A stretch of 64,000 nucleotides of DNA, from positions 26,264,487 through 26,328,486 of the forward strand of contig NC_089589.1 in NCBI RefSeq assembly GCF_019320115.1. Direction: 5' to 3'. The position numbers and the translations under genes were made by a program. Below the pieces are notes generated by a model, which did no database searches, was not told the DNA's origin, and saw only the letters and a program-made list of their open reading frames with translations. The stretch is from Miscanthus floridulus. Lineage: Eukaryota; Streptophyta; Magnoliopsida; Poales; Poaceae. Positions 26,111 through 36,499 of this stretch are shown here, piece by piece (positions within the stretch are counted from its first letter, which is position 1; every line of letters starts with the position of its first letter).

Positions 26111-26160
26111 CGTAGAACAGTAGTTATATATATATATATATATATAACTACTGTTCTACG
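26111..26160. repeat. Perfect 50-bp palindrome with a TA core
   Basis: CGTAGAACAGTAGTTATATA and its exact reverse complement flank a ten-base TA centre, so the whole 50 bp is self-complementary. It includes the left TA microsatellite that borders the small TIR element next to it. Confidence 0.9.
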
Positions 26161-26354
26161 ACTGGCCATAGAATAACTTATTCTGTGGCCATTTTGAGTT
26201 ATGATAATTACCATACTAATTTACGAGATTACAGTAACTCCTTACTAAGTGATTTACTATAACATTATCGTAAATATCACCGTGAATTGTAGTAACACGA
26301 GTATCGTAAATACATATTCATGTTATCGTAAATTGGTATAAATATTATCGTAAA
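26148..26354. mobile_element. Left part of a small TIR element in a TA microsatellite, split by CACTA-1
   Basis: Just inside the TA tract lies GGCCATAGAATAACTTATTC. The matching inverted copy, GAATAAGTTATTCTATGGCC, is at about 40787-40809, immediately outside the right end of CACTA-1 and followed by a long TA tract. Joining 26148-26354 with 40774-40827 gives an element of about 260 bp with roughly 40-bp inverted ends, flanked by TA repeats. This resembles the microsatellite-associated Micron-type MITEs described in rice. Family assignment is inference. Confidence 0.65.
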
Positions 26355-26378
26355 CACTACGCCAGATTTGTTCATCAC

Positions 26379-26625
26379 TGTCGGTCTCATCACTGCCGGA
26401 TTTGTGAGAAACCGGCAGTGATGTTCCTTCACTGCCGGTTATGAGCTCAAAAATGAGAAAATGATTGGGGCTGGGTTAAAACCGACAGTGAAGCACCACA
26501 TCACTGCTGGTTTGTGGCTTGAACCGGTAGTATTTTGGTGGCCACTCATCACTGCCGGTTCAAGCCACAAACCGGCAGTGATTGCGCTCTATCACTGTCG
26601 ATTCTAGCCAAGAACCGACGGTGAT
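26379..26625. repeat. CACTA-1 left subterminal repeats
   Basis: About ten copies of a 12-13 bp motif (TCACTGCCGGTT or its complement AACCGGCAGTGAT, with variants) are arranged largely as inverted pairs. In En/Spm the equivalent motifs bind the TNPA-type protein. The same motif recurs at the right end and in internal clusters of this element. Confidence 0.9.
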
Positions 26626-27266
26626 AAGCCTACAACACAAAAGGCTGCAGCCGTCGTCTTCTTCCTCCTCTCTTCCATCCCTAGAACAGAGGCGTGCGTT
26701 TGGGCCCTTCCCTTCGTTGTTGCGGCTGCTCTTCACCATGAAGCTAGCGCTTGGATTTTGAAGAATGGCTTGATCTTTTTGCTTTAAGGTTAGTAACAAA
26801 CATCCACTCCTTTGATTTAGTTGCTTAATTAGCTTTGTTTTGATGGCTACATTGCTTGATTCTCATTCTAGTTCTTTCTCGATTCTAGAGAGCACTTTTC
26901 CAATTGGACATTTGTGCAAGGCTCAAAATGTGGTGAATCCATCATCCAAACGGTTGGTGTCTATGAACACATTTAAATTTGTGGCTAATTATTCCATGGT
27001 GGTCAAGATCATCATTGTTAGTATGTGATGATATAATTAGTTCTTAGAAGTAGAGTAGAATAGTTGTTCTTCAATATTGTGCAATAATTGTTTTTTACTA
27101 TGATTTTCAATTTACAGGGCCGGGGCTATCAATTTCAATTTTCCAATAATTAGTGTACAATAATGTTTTCCAAAAATAGTACTTTCGCGCTACAATTGTT
27201 GTTCATGAAGCTCGATTTCTTATTAATTCTTTGTAATTACTGTCTCAGTATTTTTTTTGTGCAGAG

Positions 27267-30200
27267 ATGGATCGATACTGGATGCATCTATCCCGAACGG
27301 ATAAGCGGTACACGCATGGCGTCAGCCAATTAATCACCGATGCCAAAGTCCATGCTGGGAATGGGAACCCTGTCTTCTGCCCATGCAAAGATTGCAAGAA
27401 TCAAAGAAACTTTCATCAAATTGAGTCTATACGATCGCACTTGATTACCAGGGGATTCATGCCAAACTATACGATATGGACTATGCATGGCGAGGTTGGT
27501 GTGAATGTTCTGCAAGAAAACGATGATGATGTAGACATGCCTGACGTAGCCATCCACGATGGTGACGAGGAACCCGGTGTCAACACAGAACCTATGCCCA
27601 CAGTTAATAATGTGTTTAGGAACACGCTAGCTGACAACACCGAGGATAACGATGGCATTTCTCAGCTACTACGTAATGTAGAGACCGAATGTCTTAGTGA
27701 AAGACAACTGAGAAAGCTAGAGAAAATGAGACAAGATGGCAAAACACCATTGTATAGGGATTGTCCAATGAGCAAACTAGAAGCCGACATCATGCTGTTA
27801 GAGTTCAAATTGACAAACGGATTAAGCGATAAAGGGTTCGATCAGTTGTTAGGTATAATAAGGAAAATGCTCCCAGAAAAAAATGAGTTGCTAGAAAAGA
27901 CATACTTGGCCAAGCAAATGATCTGCCCCATCGGCCTCGAGGTTGATAAAATCCACGCGTGTTCCAATGATTGCATATTGTGCCGTGGAGAAAAATACAA
28001 AGACTTGGACAAGTGCCCCAAGTGTGGAGCTCCACGGTACAAGGAAGGGCCATCAGATGAGGGTACCAAGACCAAAGGAGGTCCCGTAAAGGTCGTTTGG
28101 TATTTTCCTATAGCTTCCCAGGTGCATAGGTTGTTTGCATGTGCAAAGTCAGCCAAGCTGTTGCGCTGGCATGGCGAAGAGCGTAAGAAAGATACAATGA
28201 TGAGGCACCCTGCCGATGGGCATGATTGGAGGACTGTCAATACTATGTTCTATAAGGACATCGGTGGAGAGGTAAGACACATTTGGTTTGCTTTGAGCAC
28301 AGATGGGATGAATCCTTTCGACCAGGTTAGAAGCAATCATAGCACCTGGCCAGTGACGCTCTATATATACAACCTTCCACCTTGGGTCTATATGAAGCGG
28401 TCGTACATCCAGATGCCACTACTGATCCAAGGGCCTAGACAACCCGGGAATGACATCGATGTGTTTCTAGAACCAGTGATCGATGAACTAGTGGAGATGT
28501 TTGAAAAGGGTGTGCCGGATATTTGGGACGAGTACAAAAAGGAATATGTCACGATCAAGGGAGTACTTATCGCTACAATCACTGACCTGCTAGGTCGAGG
28601 TTTGTTGTTCGGAGATAAGACAAAAGACTATACTGGATGTGTCGAGTGCTTGGACGACACCGATGCGGTAAATCTGCCAAATAACTCAAAGATAGTTTAT
28701 ATGGGACACCGTAGGTTCCTACCTGAGGATCACCCTTACCGTAGGAACAGAAAAGATTTCAACGGTACTATTGAGAAACGCTTAGCTCCAAAATATTGAG
28801 ATGGGCCTACGATACTTCGACAACTCAACAAACTGGAGGTTGTCCTTGGGAAGGGGGACAATGCAGTAGCAGCGCCTGATGGGAGTGTTTGGAAGAAAAA
28901 ATTAGTTTTTTGGAAACTACCTTACTGGCCATTTTTGAGTGTACGCCACTATCTTGATCCCATGCACATCACTAAAAACGTGTGCGCTAACACTCTTAAC
29001 ACCTTGATGGACACCGGGGGGACATCGAATGATTCACTAGCCACACGCCTAGACATGCAACACTTGGGAATCAGGAAGGAGCTGCATCCCGTGGAGCTAG
29101 AGAATGGCTAGTTTGAACTTCCGATTGCGTCATGGACATTGAAGAAGGAAGAAAAGCGTGCGCTTATTTCTTTCATCAATGAACTCAAAGTCCCGATGGG
29201 CTACTGTGCGAACCCGAAGAGGCTAGTGAACATGAGAGAACTCAAGTTCAACTATGGCCCTATGAAGGCCCATGACTGTCATGTCATTATGACTCAACTG
29301 CTCCCTATTACCCTACGTGGTATCCTCTCCCTAAAGGTCTGCGCCCCAATCATAAAGCTTTGCTCGTTCTTCAACGCAATCTCAAAAAAGGTCATTGATG
29401 TGTCCACGCTAGAGCAGCTGCAGCGGGACATAGCCAAAACTCTCGTTAGGCTTGAGATGCATTTCTCGCCAACTTACTTTGATATCTCATTGCATCTGCT
29501 CATTCATCTTGTTGACCAAATTAGAGCCCTTGGCCCAATGTACCTGCATCAGATGTTCCCTTTCGAAAGATTGATGAAAGTTTTCAAAAGGTGTGTTAGG
29601 AACAGATTCAGGCTAGAAGGGGCATGGTTGAAGGATGGTCAATGGAGGAGGCCATTGAGTTCTGCATATATTATCTGAACATCAAAAGGGTCAGAGTTCT
29701 AGAATCTCATCACGAGAGAAGACTACGTGGCAAAGGAACGATCGGGGAGAAATCTGTTACAATAGACGACCCTGTTTATTTTAGACAGGCACAGTTCACT
29801 GTTCTCTAGCAAGTCGAGGGTGTGATGTCATACATTGATGAGCATATGCAATCGCTGCAAACTCTGTATCTGAGCAGGTCACCGGCTTGGCTGGATAAAA
29901 AACATAAGGAGGAATTTGTCAGCTGGTTGCGATGTCGCTTGCTTGGAATAAAGTTGGGTAATCAACTAGATGCCTTAGCCAAGGGGCCTTCGAGTACATA
30001 TCTTAAGTACCAAGGGTATGAGATCAATGGATTCACATTTTACACAAAAAAGCAAGATGGAAAGAGCACATACCAAAATTGTGGTGTTCGTTTTGGTGCT
30101 CACGACGAAAATAGCAACATGCAGACGACGTACTATGGTTTCATAGAGGAGATATGGGAGCCAGCCTACGGTCTATTGAAGGCAGTTCTTTTTCGCTGCT

Positions 30201-30549
30201 AGTGGGTCCGGCTTGAGGAAATCAACACTGACAGCGAAGGGTTCACTACCATTGATCTCACTAAGACCGCATACAGAGACGACTCCTTCGTCCTTGCAAG
30301 AGATGTTATGCAAGTCTTCTATGCAAGGGACAACAAAACAAAAGGAAGGCTAAAAGTAGTCCTAGAAGGGAAAGTAAGATTGTCGGTGTCGATGGAGTGA
30401 CGGACGAAGAAGACTACAAGGGCTATCAGGAAATGCATTCATTCGGGGCGAACGTACCCCTACCTATCCTTCAAGAGGGTGACGAACCTGCTTACGTACG
30501 AATTGATCACAATGAGGCCCTCATCGTTGATGCACCTAAAGATAGTTAG
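27267..30549 (+). pseudogene. CACTA-1 TNP2-type transposase, broken
   Basis: The start follows a TGCAG acceptor (MDRYWMHLSRTDKRYTHGV). Order: transposase-associated N-domain with CPCKDC (about residues 1-75), TNP2 family domain (LTNGLSDKGFDQLL..., IHACSNDCILCRG, ALSTDGMNPF, TWPVTLYIYNLPPW, LIQGPRQPGNDIDVFLEP), then DUF4218-like (HDCHVIMTQLLPITLRG) and DUF4216-like (YYGFIEEIWE) regions. The acidic residues of the DGMNPF and NDIDV blocks, where the DDE-type catalytic residues are expected, are present. The frame is interrupted by TGA at 28797-28799, TAG at 29109-29111, 29807-29809 and 30200-30202, and by shifts near 29624 and 30390. Most stops sit where the family has Gln or Arg, consistent with C-to-T change of CAG/CGA. 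Not functional as written. Confidence 0.92.
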
Positions 30550-30823
30550 ATTATTATTAACTATGTAATCATTATGCAGACGTTGTATCAGTAATTCACA
30601 CTAAATATTTAATTTATATTTTGTGCGTATCTCTATAATTTAATTATTGACTATATAATCAAATATCAAGATGATGATCACAAACACTATTATTTGATAA
30701 TTATAGACCATTAATTAATTATTATAGAATTAAATAATCAAGACACAAATTTTTGTGTTATTTTAGAATATAAACTAATTGTATTATTTCTATTAATAAA
30801 TAAATAAAAGCAAGCGAACTGAA

Positions 30824-30897
30824 CTCCCTATCCAAGCTCAACGGTTAAGGTCGCGCACTCTGTACTCTGAGACCCACGCTCGAATCCCAGGCGGGCC
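30824..30897 (+). repeat. tRNA-like (SINE-like) sequence, copy 1 in CACTA-1
   Basis: AGCTCAACGGTTAAGG resembles a Pol III A box and GCTCGAATCCC a B box, with tRNA-like spacing; it ends GGCGGGCC. It is too degenerate for a functional tRNA cloverleaf. Copy 2 follows 150 bp later and three inverted relatives lie at 33.9-34.4 kb. Confidence 0.55.
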
Positions 30898-30976
30898 AAA
30901 CTTTTTTTATTTTGTATTTATTATTTAGTAGTGCATTACGATGGGATAAAAGAAAAAATTAAACCATTCTAAACAA

Positions 30977-31051
30977 ACTCCCTATCCTAACTCAGCGGTT
31001 AAGGCCGCACACTCTCGACCCCGCGACGCGCGCTCGAATCTCAGGCGGGCC
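30977..31051 (+). repeat. tRNA-like sequence, copy 2 in CACTA-1
   Basis: A close relative of copy 1, with A-box-like ACTCAGCGGTTAAGG, B-box-like GCTCGAATCTC and the same GGCGGGCC end. The two copies form a direct repeat, each followed by an AT-rich stretch, immediately upstream of an internal cluster of subterminal motifs. Confidence 0.55.
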
Positions 31052-31130
31052 AAACTTTTTTATATTTTTTACAAAAAGGCTATGATGGCAGGCTCCAAAC
31101 CGACAGTGTTTTTTATATTTTTTACTAAAA

Positions 31131-31388
31131 GATGGCGGCAGGGCCCTTCACTACCGGTTTTGGTTTTAAAACTGACAGTGATAGCTTCTATCACAGTCGG
31201 TTGCTCAAACTGACACAGAAGGCCCAATTCACTGTCGGTTTTTAAACTAAAACCGACAGTGATGTGTAGATGCTCCTCACATGCTAACAGTGTTCCCATG
31301 ACCACAACAGTTGGAACACTGCTCCCATCTACCCCGACAACTTTAGTTCAGAAATAAAAATATACCATGACTGCTAGCCCCTATAAAA
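31131..31388 (+). promoter_or_regulatory. Internal CACTA-1 motif cluster and TATA box (unit 2)
   Basis: About 31145-31264 holds at least five copies of the element's TCACTGCCGGTT-type motif in both orientations. A TATAAAA box follows at 31382-31388. The next coding exon of the unrecognised accessory gene begins about 310 bp downstream. The arrangement repeats that of the element's own end and suggests a separate transcription unit under the same DNA-binding protein. The function is inferred. Confidence 0.5.
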
Positions 31389-31699
31389 TGGCCCTCGGCT
31401 AGGAGCTAGCCTCTCCATACATATTGGTTTCAGCCAGGTCTTATGAGCCACTCTCTCTCTACGTGATTTGGTCATGGCTCCTGCATTTTTCAATGGTATT
31501 GATATGTTGTCTTCTCCAATATTCTATCTATATTCATTTGATCTATATTTATATTCATGTTTTTTTCATTCTACATTTATATATATTATTGTCCCTTGCA
31601 TTCGATCTATATTTAATTATGTTGCCACATTTTACTTAGAAGAATTTTTATGCATATATTTTATGTTCATATTTTTTTGTATTTTATCGATCAGGTGGT

Positions 31700-32666
31700 A
31701 TGAACAACAGACCTCCCTCACCACAAGAACCAGGTTTCTACCCTGGCGATGAGCCATTCGCTCCTAATGTGGCCATTCTATGGTCCCCTGTTCCAGCTAT
31801 TGTATGAAATATTTTTCAACATCTTTTGTTTTTTGATGCTAACAAATAAGTGTAATTAGTTTAATATCATTGTTGCATGCATATATGTCGTAGACTATAT
31901 CACTTAGCTGGTTCTTTATCTCGAACATCATCGAGAACACGACATCTAATGCAAGTGGTCAGCTATGGACGTGTGAACTCAGTTTTTCCATCCCTATGAG
32001 GGGTTCAAATCATTGGAACCATATCTACGGGACGAGAATACAGAGCCCGGACGTGATAAGTGCCCAATTAAGTGCCATGCGCATCTGTTTAGAGGCACTT
32101 CGACGTATTTGCTATGATGTGTCTGATTTCTTACACTTCAAGGCACTTGCTTTGAATGCTGGTGATATCCCTGTCCCGCAAGCAAGCGAATGGTTTGCGA
32201 GCTACAACCATGCGGATATGATAAAATGGTCACTTATACCTGAGTCGTGGTTATTTATTGTTTATTATTGTAATAACATTCTCTATTTTTTTTCTCCACA
32301 TGCAGATTGCGCTCTAGGACCTTACCTATGCTGCATGTGGCTTGTGGGCCGTTCTATACCAAGCTACGGAGCAACTCAGGTACGATTGGGACTTCTGCAA
32401 TGGAAACCTCGGCCAACTCACTATAGAAGGACGCCAATACTAAATAAGGATTACTAACAGGGACAGTGGTCGTTCAGTAGGTTACATCTATGGCCGACCA
32501 TTCTTTCGGTATTGTGAGACACGAGAGAGTGCACTCATACGGGTATTGGACTTCATCGATACGAGCGGATACATAATCCATGACATCAATTACCATATAT
32601 GGCTACAGAGGCATGTTAGTGTGCGTGGCCTGATCGATCCTGACAGTGATTCTGATAGTAATTAAT
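31700..32666 (+). pseudogene. Unrecognised accessory ORF of CACTA-1 (multi-exon)
   Basis: I do not recognise the protein. The first coding exon (31700-31801, 34 codons, MNNRPPSPQEPGFYPG) has a GT donor. A second exon starts at 31894 after TAG (TISLSWFFISNIIENTTS...), a third follows CATGCAG at about 32305 (DLTYAACGLWAVLYQATEQLRYDW), and the last starts after ACAG at 32460 (GRSVGYIYGRPFFRYCETRESALIR) and ends TAA at 32664-32666 with an acidic DPDSDSDSN tail. An in-frame TAG at 32315-32317 sits just before DLTYAA, so the copy is probably damaged; the donor of exon 2 is unclear. It lies between TNP2 and the viroplasmin ORF, behind its own motif cluster and TATA box. Confidence 0.5.
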
Positions 32667-32794
32667 GTTTACTTAGCTAGGTTTTCAAGATCGTAGTTTA
32701 ATTGGGTTCTAATTTTAATATGTACGGCTTTGTGTGTTTAATTATTGTCATACATGTAATTCGTGTAGCATTTGTTGGGCAACTAGAAATATAC

Positions 32795-33690
32795 ATTTCG
32801 GTGTCATATTGGTCTCAAAATTATTCTCAGGCTTGCACGTGCCACGTGTGAAGAAAACACCAAGTTTAGGATTTTTTTGAAGATGGTTTGCTACTTTATG
32901 AGGTTTAATTGAATTTCTGCGCAACGACACCGTTTAATTATAGGTTGAACTGAGTCTACCCACGAAAAGATCCGGAATGGTGCCAAACTTTTACACATGC
33001 TCTAATGTGCCCTAGAGATAAGAATTTTGTGGAGGTGGATGAAAAAATCTATTGGATCCAAGATGAAATTCACCCTCGTTTATCTCATTCGGCATAGAGA
33101 AAAATATAATAAAAAAAGGTCAGAAAAACCTCAGATCCTATGTGAGGGTCTTAATTTGGGTGTACATGCTTGTCAAAAAAATTCAAGCCATTTCCACATA
33201 GGTGGAGTATACATGCTTCACAGAGGTATACGTGCCCTTTCATCGAACCATGACTATACAGATAGGTTATCAAGGTTTCGGTGGTTCATAGGCATTCTGG
33301 TGTCGTATTCGTCTTAAACTTTTTCTTAGGCTTGCACGTGCCACGTGTGAAGGAAACACTAAGTTTGGGATTTTTTGGAGACGGTTTGCTACTTTCTGAG
33401 GTTTAATTGAATTTTCGCGCGACGATACCGATTAATTATACGTTGAACTGAGTCTACCCACAAAAAGATCCGGAATGGTGCCAAACTTTTACACAGTCTC
33501 TAATGTGCCCTAGGGATAAGAATTTTGTGGAGGTGGATGAAAAAATCTATTGGGTCCAAGATAAAATTCACCCTCTTTTGTCTTATTCAGCACATAGAAA
33601 AATATAATAAATAAAAAAAACTGATTAGAAAAACCTAAGATCCTGTGTGGGGTCTTAATTTGGGTGTATAAGCTTGCCAAAAAAAATTCA
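32795..33690 (+). repeat. Direct repeat of about 395 bp, offset 499 bp
   Basis: Two non-coding copies (about 32795-33190 and 33294-33690) share GCTTGCACGTGCCACGTGTG, TTGAACTGAGTCTACCCAC, GATCCGGAATGGTGCCAAAC and GTGGAGGTGGATGAAAAAAT in the same order. About 100 bp of unrelated DNA separates them. They lie in the 3' flank of the unrecognised ORF. Confidence 0.85.
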
Positions 33691-33883
33691 AGCTATTTTG
33701 ACATAAGAATACATATGCTTCTATTTATTCAATATATAAAAGAAAATTTTTAATATATATAAACATCAGTATCGATTTTAAAAACCGGCATTGATGAGAA
33801 TAAACCGACAGTGATACTGGTTGTCACTGTCGGTTTATTTTTGAAAACCGGCAGTGATATATAAAAAATTAAAAAAAAATTAT

Positions 33884-33955
33884 GCCAGTCCTCGGGTTCG
33901 AGCGCGGGTCTCGGGCTGCAGAGTTCAGAGACTTAACCGCTGCGCTAGTATAGGA
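33884..33955 (-). repeat. tRNA-like sequence, copy 3 (inverted) in CACTA-1
   Basis: On the minus strand it reads CTAGCGCAGCGGTTAAG (A-box-like) and CGCTCGAACCCG (B-box-like) about 35 nt apart. Motif copies of the element (about 33766-33860) adjoin it. Confidence 0.5.
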
Positions 33956-34034
33956 TGTGTGCTAAGGGTTATTTACTTTTTCCTTTTGACCTTTAGGCCG
34001 CTTAAAAAATTATAAAATAGAACAAAAAAATTTG

Positions 34035-34110
34035 GGCTGCCTGGGACTCAAACACAGTCTCAGGGGCTAAGTTGAGGGGTCTTAACCGTTGCGCCAGTAG
34101 GAGGAGTTCA
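34035..34110 (-). repeat. tRNA-like sequence, copy 4 (inverted) in CACTA-1
   Basis: On the minus strand it has CTGGCGCAACGGTTAAG and TTTGAGTCCCAGGC. It is a near duplicate of copy 5; the two lie in a roughly 265-bp tandem repeat that also contains subterminal motifs. Confidence 0.5.
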
Positions 34111-34164
34111 AAAGAAAACGAAAACTTATCCTACTTAACACCTAAGTTAACGCCTAACTGCTAC

Positions 34165-34529
34165 ATAACATCACTGCCGGTTTGGGGAATGACCCAACAG
34201 TGATGTACCCCATCACTATCGGTTGGCAAGCAAAACTGGCAGTGATGAGCTATTTCCCGAAATAAATTAATAATTTATAAAATAGAATAAAAAAATTTGG
34301 GCCGCCTGGGACTCGAACACGGGTCTCGGGGGCTAAGTTGAGGGTCTTAACCATTGCGCCAGTAGGAGGAGTTCAAAAGAAAACAGAAACTTATCCTACT
34401 TAACACCTAACTTAACACCTAACTGCTACAGCACATCACTGCCGATTTGGGGAGTGACCCGGTAGTGATATGCCCCATCACTGTTGGTTTACAAGCAGAA
34501 CCGGCAGTGATGAGCTACTGCTATAAAAG
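34165..34529 (+). promoter_or_regulatory. Internal CACTA-1 motif cluster and TATA box (viroplasmin unit)
   Basis: Copies of the TCACTGCCGGTT-type motif lie at about 34168-34250 and 34434-34512 in inverted pairs, immediately followed by TATAAAAG at 34522-34529. Transcription from about 34553 would give an ATG-free C-rich leader ending at a GTGAGT donor (34747), spliced to 35889, just before the viroplasmin ORF. This is the best-defined internal promoter in the element. Confidence 0.6.
34299..34372 (-). repeat. tRNA-like sequence, copy 5 (inverted) in CACTA-1
   Basis: On the minus strand it has CTGGCGCAATGGTTAAG (A-box-like) and TGTTCGAGTCCC (B-box-like, almost consensus). Of the five copies this keeps the best B box. 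It lies 150 bp upstream of the TATA box of the viroplasmin unit. Confidence 0.55.
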
Positions 34530-35894
34530 TGGTGTGGGTTGAAATTATCCCAATTCATTTCAACCCCGCACCAACCCCTCCCCCCGCGTCGCCAGAGCAC
34601 CACCCCGCGTCGGAGCACCGCCCCACGCCGGAGCACCGCCCTAAGCCAGAGCACCGCGCCATTCGTGCCAAGCCAGAGCACCGCGCCGTCCGTCCCACCG
34701 CCGAGGCCTTTAGGAGCGCGCAGACAGCTGCTTTCCCACCCCCACAGTGAGTGCTTGGCTCACTGCCCGCTACGTGTCTGATGAAATGTCCCATAGCTGC
34801 TTACTTGAATCAGTTTGATCATGCAGTGTGTGCTGTCATACAGTTTGATGATGCAGCTGTGAATGCTAGAACCTAGGTTTGCCACACAGTGTGTGCTGTC
34901 TGTTTCTTTGTGTTTCTGGACGCATTGCTAGTAAGTAGTATATTGTTACTTAGTAGCACGTTGCTCAGCTCTATTCATCAGTATACTGATAAGAACAAAA
35001 GCATAATTTTATTTTTGGTTACCAGGATAAACATAGTAGGGACTCATAATACTTGACAGAAATTGCTCTCTGAATGTTAATGGTAGTTTGTTTTCGGAGT
35101 ACTTGCATTTTCTCTGTGAAACAAACTTACGTTTTCTCTGTAAAACCATCTTGTGCATCATTGGAGCTTGTTCGGATACATATGTGAAACCAATGGCTGG
35201 CCTCACCTCGTAGCTTGCAATTGCAACTATGCTCCCATAAGGCGGATACTCAATGTTTTTGGAACTGTGCCACCAATGTTTTTGGATGTGAGGATGGAGT
35301 ATATATACTTTAGACCTATAGAACTAATATATGTCCAAACTTGTCATGGAATTCTCCATGCTATCAGCATAAAGATGCATAATTATTAACTTATGCAATA
35401 TTACAAGTAATACATAGTTATTTAGCCTTGTGTATTAAACTGGGAATATTTTCCAACAATCCTATCTTATTATAAGTTTTTGCATGTCACTTTCCTAGGA
35501 TAGTATGAGATGCATATTTGCCCCTACCAACCATGTAAGTTTCAGATCAAAGTATCACTAATTTGGAAAGATGCTTACCTACACTGATACTTATGAAAGA
35601 ACCTCGCGTCGATGGTTAGGGGGATTTATAGTGAGACTGAAGACTCTGAGACATCTCTAGGAGTATATCCAAAAGTCTTAAACTGGCTCTCTAAATCATC
35701 ATTTGGTTTTTAACGAATAAAAAATATTCTTTATATCTTTCCTACATCTAACAACTATTACTAAGGCACGTGAATAGCTATTTCCAAACACTCTATCTAT
35801 GCAATGGTTGTGTGTTATTCGTAAATATATTAAATTGTATAAGAATACATCATGTTTGAATGACAACCTAATTTACTTAAATGTATAGGCAACC

Positions 35895-36272
35895 ATGGCA
35901 TGGTATGTAGTGCATATTGGTCACATGCCTAGGATTTATCAAACCTGGGAAGATTGCTATGCTCAGGTCAATTACTACCCTGGTAATTTACACAAAAAAT
36001 ACAACACAGAAGCTGAAGCTTTGAGGGCCTACTATAGTCATCCGACCTACCTTGCAAACCATGGGCAACGGACCTACCTTGCAAACCATGGGCAACCGGC
36101 CTACTATGGTCCAATGAATGCAAACCATGGCCATCTGCTGGCACTGAAGATCGAAGAGAAGCCACCCGCCGGAGATGTAAAGATTAGGAGAAATGCTCCT
36201 TGGTCTTGGAAAGATGTCATGCTTTTATTTATGGCTATGGTCATCTCTTTTCTTATTCGGAAGTTGATGTAG
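35895..36272 (+). CDS. Intact CACTA-1 accessory protein: viroplasmin/RNase H1-N domain plus C-terminal membrane helix (125 aa)
   Basis: Residues 3-46 (WYVVHIGHMPRIY, TWEDCYAQV, KKYNTEAEAL) match the viroplasmin or RNase H1 N-terminal fold (Cauli_VI, PF01693), which binds RNA/DNA hybrid or double-stranded RNA. A tandem TYLANHGQ repeat follows (51-67), then a basic stretch and a hydrophobic helix (about 107-121) ending IRKLM, like a tail anchor. The ATG is in a strong context (ACCATGGCA), six bases after a TATAG acceptor, and is the first ATG of the predicted spliced transcript. There are no stops or shifts, unlike the neighbouring transposase. The function in the element is unknown; nucleic-acid binding at a membrane is inference. 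There is no catalytic RNase H domain. Confidence 0.75.
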   Translation: MAWYVVHIGHMPRIYQTWEDCYAQVNYYPGNLHKKYNTEAEALRAYYSHPTYLANHGQRTYLANHGQPAYYGPMNANHGHLLALKIEEKPPAGDVKIRRNAPWSWKDVMLLFMAMVISFLIRKLM

Positions 36273-36499
36273 GCTTAGTTTCATAGAACAGTAGGCGGAC
36301 TTTGTTGTATATAGACTTATTATTTGACTTTGCATTAAACATATTATATGACTTTGTTGTATGTGGACTTATTATTAGACTTTGCATTAAACATATTATA
36401 TATATATATATGAACATATGCTATTAGTAGTTGTCCGCTGGCCAAAACTAACCACGATCGTGTCACAGCCATGACTCATCAGTCGCCTGTTACCCCATC

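Noticed and set aside
30824..31051. Functional tRNA genes
   Set aside because: A- and B-box-like words are present but stems do not pair well and the 3' part is degenerate.
35895..36272. Endogenous pararetrovirus suggested by the viroplasmin domain
   Set aside because: No reverse transcriptase, movement or coat protein lies nearby. The domain also occurs in cellular RNase H1, and the ORF is enclosed by CACTA ends with subterminal motifs.
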